The position numbers were made by a program, and so were the translations under genes. A stretch of DNA of 9,304 nucleotides from an uncultured Campylobacter sp. (GTDB lineage: Bacteria; Campylobacterota; Campylobacteria; Campylobacterales; Campylobacteraceae), in the NCBI RefSeq assembly GCF_938015785.1, contig NZ_CALLWC010000022.1, positions 1 to 9,304 on the forward strand. The letters are read 5' to 3'. The notes beneath the pieces were generated by a model, which was given only the letters and a program-made list of their open reading frames with translations, ran no database searches and had not been told where the DNA came from. Shown piece by piece: positions 6,489 through 9,304 of the stretch. How positions within the stretch are numbered: the stretch's first letter is position 1; each line of letters opens with the position of its first letter.

Positions 6489-7576
6489 CTCAAACTCTCC
6501 ATTATTTCGATAATCTGTTTTGCCGAGCGTTCCCAGCCGAATCTTTTTATATTCTCAAGGCCTTTAATACGAAGTTCGTTTTGTAAATTTTTATCGTTTA
6601 AAACAGTTTGAATTTTATTTCTCATATCTTCTATGTCATTCGGATCAAAATAAACAACGCTATCGCCGCAAACTTCAGGCAAACTCGCAGCATTTGAGCA
6701 AACGACCGGACAACTGCACGCTTGCGCCTCAAGCGGCGGAATACCAAAACCCTCGTATATCGATGGAAATACGAATAATTTCGCCAAATTATAAATAGCG
6801 GCGATATCCGCGTCTTTAACATAGCCCGTAAAAAATATGCGATCACTTAGATTTTTTGTACGAATAATCTCAGAAATAACGCTATCGCCCGTTATGAAGC
6901 CGTCCTTTTTGCCCACTATAACCAAATTGAGATTCGTCTTTTCTAATGCAAATAATAAATTCTTTAAATTCTTATGAGGTTTGACATTTCCCACAAATAG
7001 AACGAAATCATTAGGAAGGCTATAATACTTTGCCGCCGCTTCTGAGGCATTTGAATCGCAATGGCGATTAAAGCGCCTCTCATCTATTGCGTTTGGCACA
7101 ACGAAAATATTTTTACCAGTTTTAGTGTATTTTAATATCTCACTCCGCGAAAAATTTGAAACACTAAGAACTATATCGCTTCTGCTTAGTGCTTGATTTA
7201 AAATAGTTTTTGCATATATTTTCTGCATAAAATTTAGCGTATCGTAGAAGGCTAAATGGAATACGTCGTGGATAGTAACCACTCTAAATTTTGCTCTTAT
7301 CGGCAGGATTGGGATATTGTAATGGGGAGACCAAAAAATATCACATTCAGGAATTGTTAAAGGCAGCTCGAGCTGCTCCTTTATAGAATAAATTTTAGAT
7401 TTACATTCTAAAATTTTAACGCTTTTGCTCCACGCATAGTCCCGTATCTCGGCTTTACTACCAAGCAGAATAACCTCAAATTTTTCCACCAAAAAAGGCA
7501 GTAGTGATTTGACATATGTACCTATACCGGATGCTTTATGCATACGAAAATCAATTACTAACTTTTTATACTGCAT
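6485..7576 (-). CDS. GT4-family glycosyltransferase (probable mannosyltransferase)
   Basis: The 363-residue GT-B enzyme begins KKLVIDFRMHKASGIGTYVK (4-23), the usual N-terminal strand and glycine loop of WbpY/MtfB-like mannosyltransferases. It continues with FWSPHYNIP (81-89) and TIHDVFHLAF (101-110), which fit that subgroup. The donor half has VVPNAIDERRF (159-169), FVGNVKPHKNL (194-204), the VGKKDG segment (221-226), FTGYV (249-253), and EX7E with Glu275 and Glu283 in SIYEGFGIPPLEAQAC (272-287). Length is normal. Its predicted donor is GDP-mannose by similarity and by the nearby manC; other hexoses are possible. The ATG at 7574-7576 has only a weak purine stretch (GAAAG) upstream, unlike the other operon genes. 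A 65-base gap separates it from the preceding gene and may hold its own promoter. It ends in a 4-base ATGA overlap with the next gene. It is AT-richer than the following genes. Confidence 0.87.
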   Translation of the reverse strand: MQYKKLVIDFRMHKASGIGTYVKSLLPFLVEKFEVILLGSKAEIRDYAWSKSVKILECKSKIYSIKEQLELPLTIPECDIFWSPHYNIPILPIRAKFRVVTIHDVFHLAFYDTLNFMQKIYAKTILNQALSRSDIVLSVSNFSRSEILKYTKTGKNIFVVPNAIDERRFNRHCDSNASEAAAKYYSLPNDFVLFVGNVKPHKNLKNLLFALEKTNLNLVIVGKKDGFITGDSVISEIIRTKNLSDRIFFTGYVKDADIAAIYNLAKLFVFPSIYEGFGIPPLEAQACSCPVVCSNAASLPEVCGDSVVYFDPNDIEDMRNKIQTVLNDKNLQNELRIKGLENIKRFGWERSAKQIIEIMESLR

Positions 7577-7583
7577 TTATTAC

Positions 7584-7629
7584 TTTCGTTTCGCCCCATT
7601 ATTAAAATTTAAAAATATTCCAAACGAAA
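7584..7629. repeat. Leader inverted repeat TTTCGTTT ... AAACGAAA
   Basis: Perfect 8-base arms at 7584-7591 and 7622-7629 are separated by 30 bases. If transcription starts near 7620-7629 only part of the distal arm would be in the RNA; in readthrough transcripts the whole hairpin would form. The proximal arm overlaps the weak GAAAG ribosome-binding region of the downstream gene, so pairing could reduce its translation. Confidence 0.35.
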
Positions 7630-7634
7630 TTATA
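7629..7634 (-). promoter_or_regulatory. Possible internal promoter -10 box (TATAAT)
   Basis: In the 65-base gap before the gene at 6485-7576 the minus strand reads TATAAT at 7634-7629, about 50 bases before the start codon. No clear TTGACA-like -35 is seen, which is common for Campylobacter sigma-70 promoters. In such an AT-rich sequence a chance match is quite possible. Confidence 0.3.
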
Positions 7635-7641
7635 TCTAATT

Positions 7642-8766
7642 TTAAATGATATGTCGTATCTTTTCTCTCCAATCATTATCCTTGGCAAAATTTAAAATTT
7701 CAGTCTTGTCGCTTTTACTTAAATCTAGAGATTTTTTTATATATTTTACAAAGTCCTCTTTTGAACTTGCCAATAAAGCAGGACTGTTAAGCCGCTCCAA
7801 CTCTCGCCATTTAGTTGCTACCGTATGAAGTCCAGCCGCAGAATACTCATATAGTTTTAGAGGGCTTATAGAATGAACCAAATCCATATCCAGTCTAAAC
7901 GGGATTATACCGACATCTGAAAATTGTAAAAAAGAGGCAATCAAATCATTATCGACCTTGCCGTAAAACGTAATATTTTCTCTAGATCGTATTTGATCAA
8001 AATTGTCGGGTTTAAATTTTATAGCTCCAATTACTAAAAAATGCACATCTTTTAGCTCTTCGGCGATATAATCTAATAGACCGAAGTCAAACCAGCTTTC
8101 TATAGCGCCCACATAAACAGCAACCTGTTTTGTAATTGTGTAAAAAAAATCCGGTTTATCGTATTTTTTTTGAAATTTATTAAAATCAACTCCGTTTGGC
8201 AGATAGAGGCAATTTTTATTAAATTTTTCTATATAGTTTTTAAGGTTCGATGACGTATATATCACTTTATCTGCTCTTTTTATTAGATGCTCCTCTGCCT
8301 TGATAGCTGCAGGCCCTACGCCAAAGCCGCTAAGATTATCGGTAACCCTAACAATCAGCTTCTTATATTTTATGATGTTTATTAAAGGCAGAAATACGAA
8401 ATTATCTATCACTAAAATATCTACATTTAAGAAATCATAATTTTTAAGCATAATTTTAAAATTCGGTAAGGTAAAAATATGCCATATTTTTATAATCCAA
8501 TAAAATTGGGACGGCAGCTTTTTAAACGGCGGAATAAGTGCAAATGGGGTATATATAAAATAGTTTTCATAAATTTCATACACGCCTTTTTTTGACTGAG
8601 CCAACCTAATAGCTTCGTTGGTTTTATTATGAAAGGGGGAAACGGGCGGCGCAACAAATAAAACTTTGTTTCCATCCTTTGCCAATAATTCACTATAATA
8701 ATTACAACCTACCTTAAATGGAGATCCATAATAAGAATTTCCGCACCATAGTATTTTTTTAGACAT
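7642..8766 (-). CDS. GT-B glycosyltransferase, TuaH/GumK-like group
   Basis: The 374-residue protein starts KKILWCGNSYYGSPFKVG (3-20) and is not a standard GT4 enzyme: the EX7E signature with GFG is absent. The C-terminal donor half shows YLPNGVDFNKF (188-198), YVGAIESWFDFGLLDY (218-233), FLVIGAI (243-249), FYGKV (267-271), IIPFRLD (287-293) and SPLKLYEYSAAGLHTVAT (301-318). The GAIxxWFD and SPLKLYEYxAAG motifs are what I know from TuaH- and GumK-like enzymes of exopolysaccharide and teichuronic acid loci. Sugar and linkage are not predictable. ATG at 8764-8766 has AGGA six bases upstream (8773-8776). It overlaps the preceding acyltransferase gene by eight bases (ATGTCTAA). Seven consecutive A at codons 3-5 (minus strand, 8754-8760) form a short homopolymer at its very start. 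Strongly AT-rich. Confidence 0.8.
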   Translation of the reverse strand: MSKKILWCGNSYYGSPFKVGCNYYSELLAKDGNKVLFVAPPVSPFHNKTNEAIRLAQSKKGVYEIYENYFIYTPFALIPPFKKLPSQFYWIIKIWHIFTLPNFKIMLKNYDFLNVDILVIDNFVFLPLINIIKYKKLIVRVTDNLSGFGVGPAAIKAEEHLIKRADKVIYTSSNLKNYIEKFNKNCLYLPNGVDFNKFQKKYDKPDFFYTITKQVAVYVGAIESWFDFGLLDYIAEELKDVHFLVIGAIKFKPDNFDQIRSRENITFYGKVDNDLIASFLQFSDVGIIPFRLDMDLVHSISPLKLYEYSAAGLHTVATKWRELERLNSPALLASSKEDFVKYIKKSLDLSKSDKTEILNFAKDNDWREKIRHII

Positions 8767-9304
8767 TTTTCATCCTACTGCGATATAAGCTTTTACTTTT
8801 TAAGTTTAAACACGGTTTCTCTACAAAAAACCAGCTGATTATAGCGCAACATATAGACAAAATAGCGACATATACTACATAAATGCTGCCCCCCCCACTA
8901 CCTATTTGGACAAAAATATTTACAAAAAACATATGGTATATGTAAATACCATATGTAAAATCATTTCCTCGCAAAAATTTATCGAGACCTTCGAAACTGA
9001 AAGCAAAAGAAAAAACCAAAAATGAGAATATAAAATAATTTACAAATATATCTAAAAAAATATTATTAAAATAATGGAAGCAAATTCTACCGATAACATA
9101 AGTAGCAAAATATATAAAGAATTTATTCTTTATATATTTATGAAATAAATCAAAATAGATATAAAAATAAAAGCCAATTAAAAATACAAATAAATATGGC
9201 GCCAGAGATACATTAATAAGTTTATTGATAAATAAATTTCTATCGCTACTAGAATTATATATAAAAAATATTATTGAGATCAGAAAAATGCAAAGCAATA
9301 TTTT
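8759..9304 (-). CDS. Acyltransferase-3 family membrane protein, C-terminal part (5' end beyond window)
   Basis: The frame is open to the right edge, so the N-terminal part, which would hold the catalytic His region of the family, is not visible. About 181 residues remain, almost entirely hydrophobic, with some five to six membrane helices. The family C-terminus is recognisable from NDFTYGIYIYHMFFVNIFV, then a final helix ending IISWFFVEKPCL, close to the usual YGIYLYH and SWxxIEKP blocks. Proteins of this family transfer acetyl or other acyl groups to cell-surface sugars; here it probably modifies the glycan built by the downstream genes. Between the last two helices the gene carries eight consecutive G (8889-8896), coding for SGGGS. 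As written the frame is intact. The stop overlaps the next gene by eight bases. One of the most AT-rich parts of the window. Confidence 0.85.
   Translation of the reverse strand, partial: KILLCIFLISIIFFIYNSSSDRNLFINKLINVSLAPYLFVFLIGFYFYIYFDLFHKYIKNKFFIYFATYVIGRICFHYFNNIFLDIFVNYFIFSFLVFSFAFSFEGLDKFLRGNDFTYGIYIYHMFFVNIFVQIGSGGGSIYVVYVAILSICCAIISWFFVEKPCLNLKSKSLYRSRMKNV
8889..8896 (-). repeat. Eight-G homopolymer in the acyltransferase gene (candidate phase-variation tract)
   Basis: Eight C on the plus strand (eight G in the coding strand) encode part of a Gly-Gly-Gly loop in an otherwise extremely AT-rich gene. Losing one G gives a stop seven codons after the first GGG. Gaining one gives a roughly 30-residue out-of-frame tail lacking the SWFFVEKP block. 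Poly-G tracts of about this length are the classic contingency element of Campylobacter surface genes. Confidence 0.7.

Noticed and set aside
6631..6846. 71-codon minus-strand frame
   Set aside because: Out of frame inside the GT4 gene at 6485-7576.
8490..8693. 67-codon minus-strand frame
   Set aside because: Out of frame inside the glycosyltransferase at 7642-8766.

Overview
The window looks like an accessory surface-polysaccharide and toxin-remnant region of a Campylobacter-like member of the Campylobacterota. This is inferred from composition (many AAATTT-type runs, AT-rich with GC-richer islands), tightly overlapping genes, purine-rich ribosome binding sites and homopolymer tracts inside genes. 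No 16S or other species marker is present, so the genus is a guess. Every gene I can support lies on the minus strand, so transcription runs from high to low coordinates.

Right part (9304 down to 2692): a compact glycan operon, entering from beyond the right edge. In transcription order it holds the C-terminal part of an acyltransferase-3 membrane protein with an 8-G tract, three GT-B glycosyltransferases, a bifunctional mannose-1-phosphate guanylyltransferase/mannose-6-phosphate isomerase (ManC type), and a WbaP/WcaJ-type polyprenyl-phosphate sugar-1-phosphate transferase. A probable rho-independent terminator follows directly. ManC supplies GDP-mannose. The WbaP-like enzyme loads the first sugar phosphate on undecaprenyl phosphate. 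The glycosyltransferases extend the unit, and the acyltransferase probably decorates it. No flippase, polymerase or export gene is visible here. Composition changes sharply along the operon: the manC section is GC-rich, while the acyltransferase and the two right-hand glycosyltransferases are AT-rich, which suggests mosaic assembly.

Middle (2690 to about 1580): roughly 470 bases without a recognisable gene, then a decayed fragment of a large secreted calcium-binding (hemolysin/RTX-like, EF-hand-containing) protein. Its reading frame can be rebuilt by removing three single bases. A degenerate CGTCATTG-type interspersed repeat lies just beyond it.

Left part (1573 to 1): two diverged tandem copies of an unrecognised membrane protein gene. 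The right copy starts at TTG and is broken by one base at a run of nine A/T. The left copy starts at GTG, is open throughout, and runs off the left edge. Their position just downstream of a decayed toxin-like protein suggests an orphaned immunity-gene array. That is inference: I recognise no named family.
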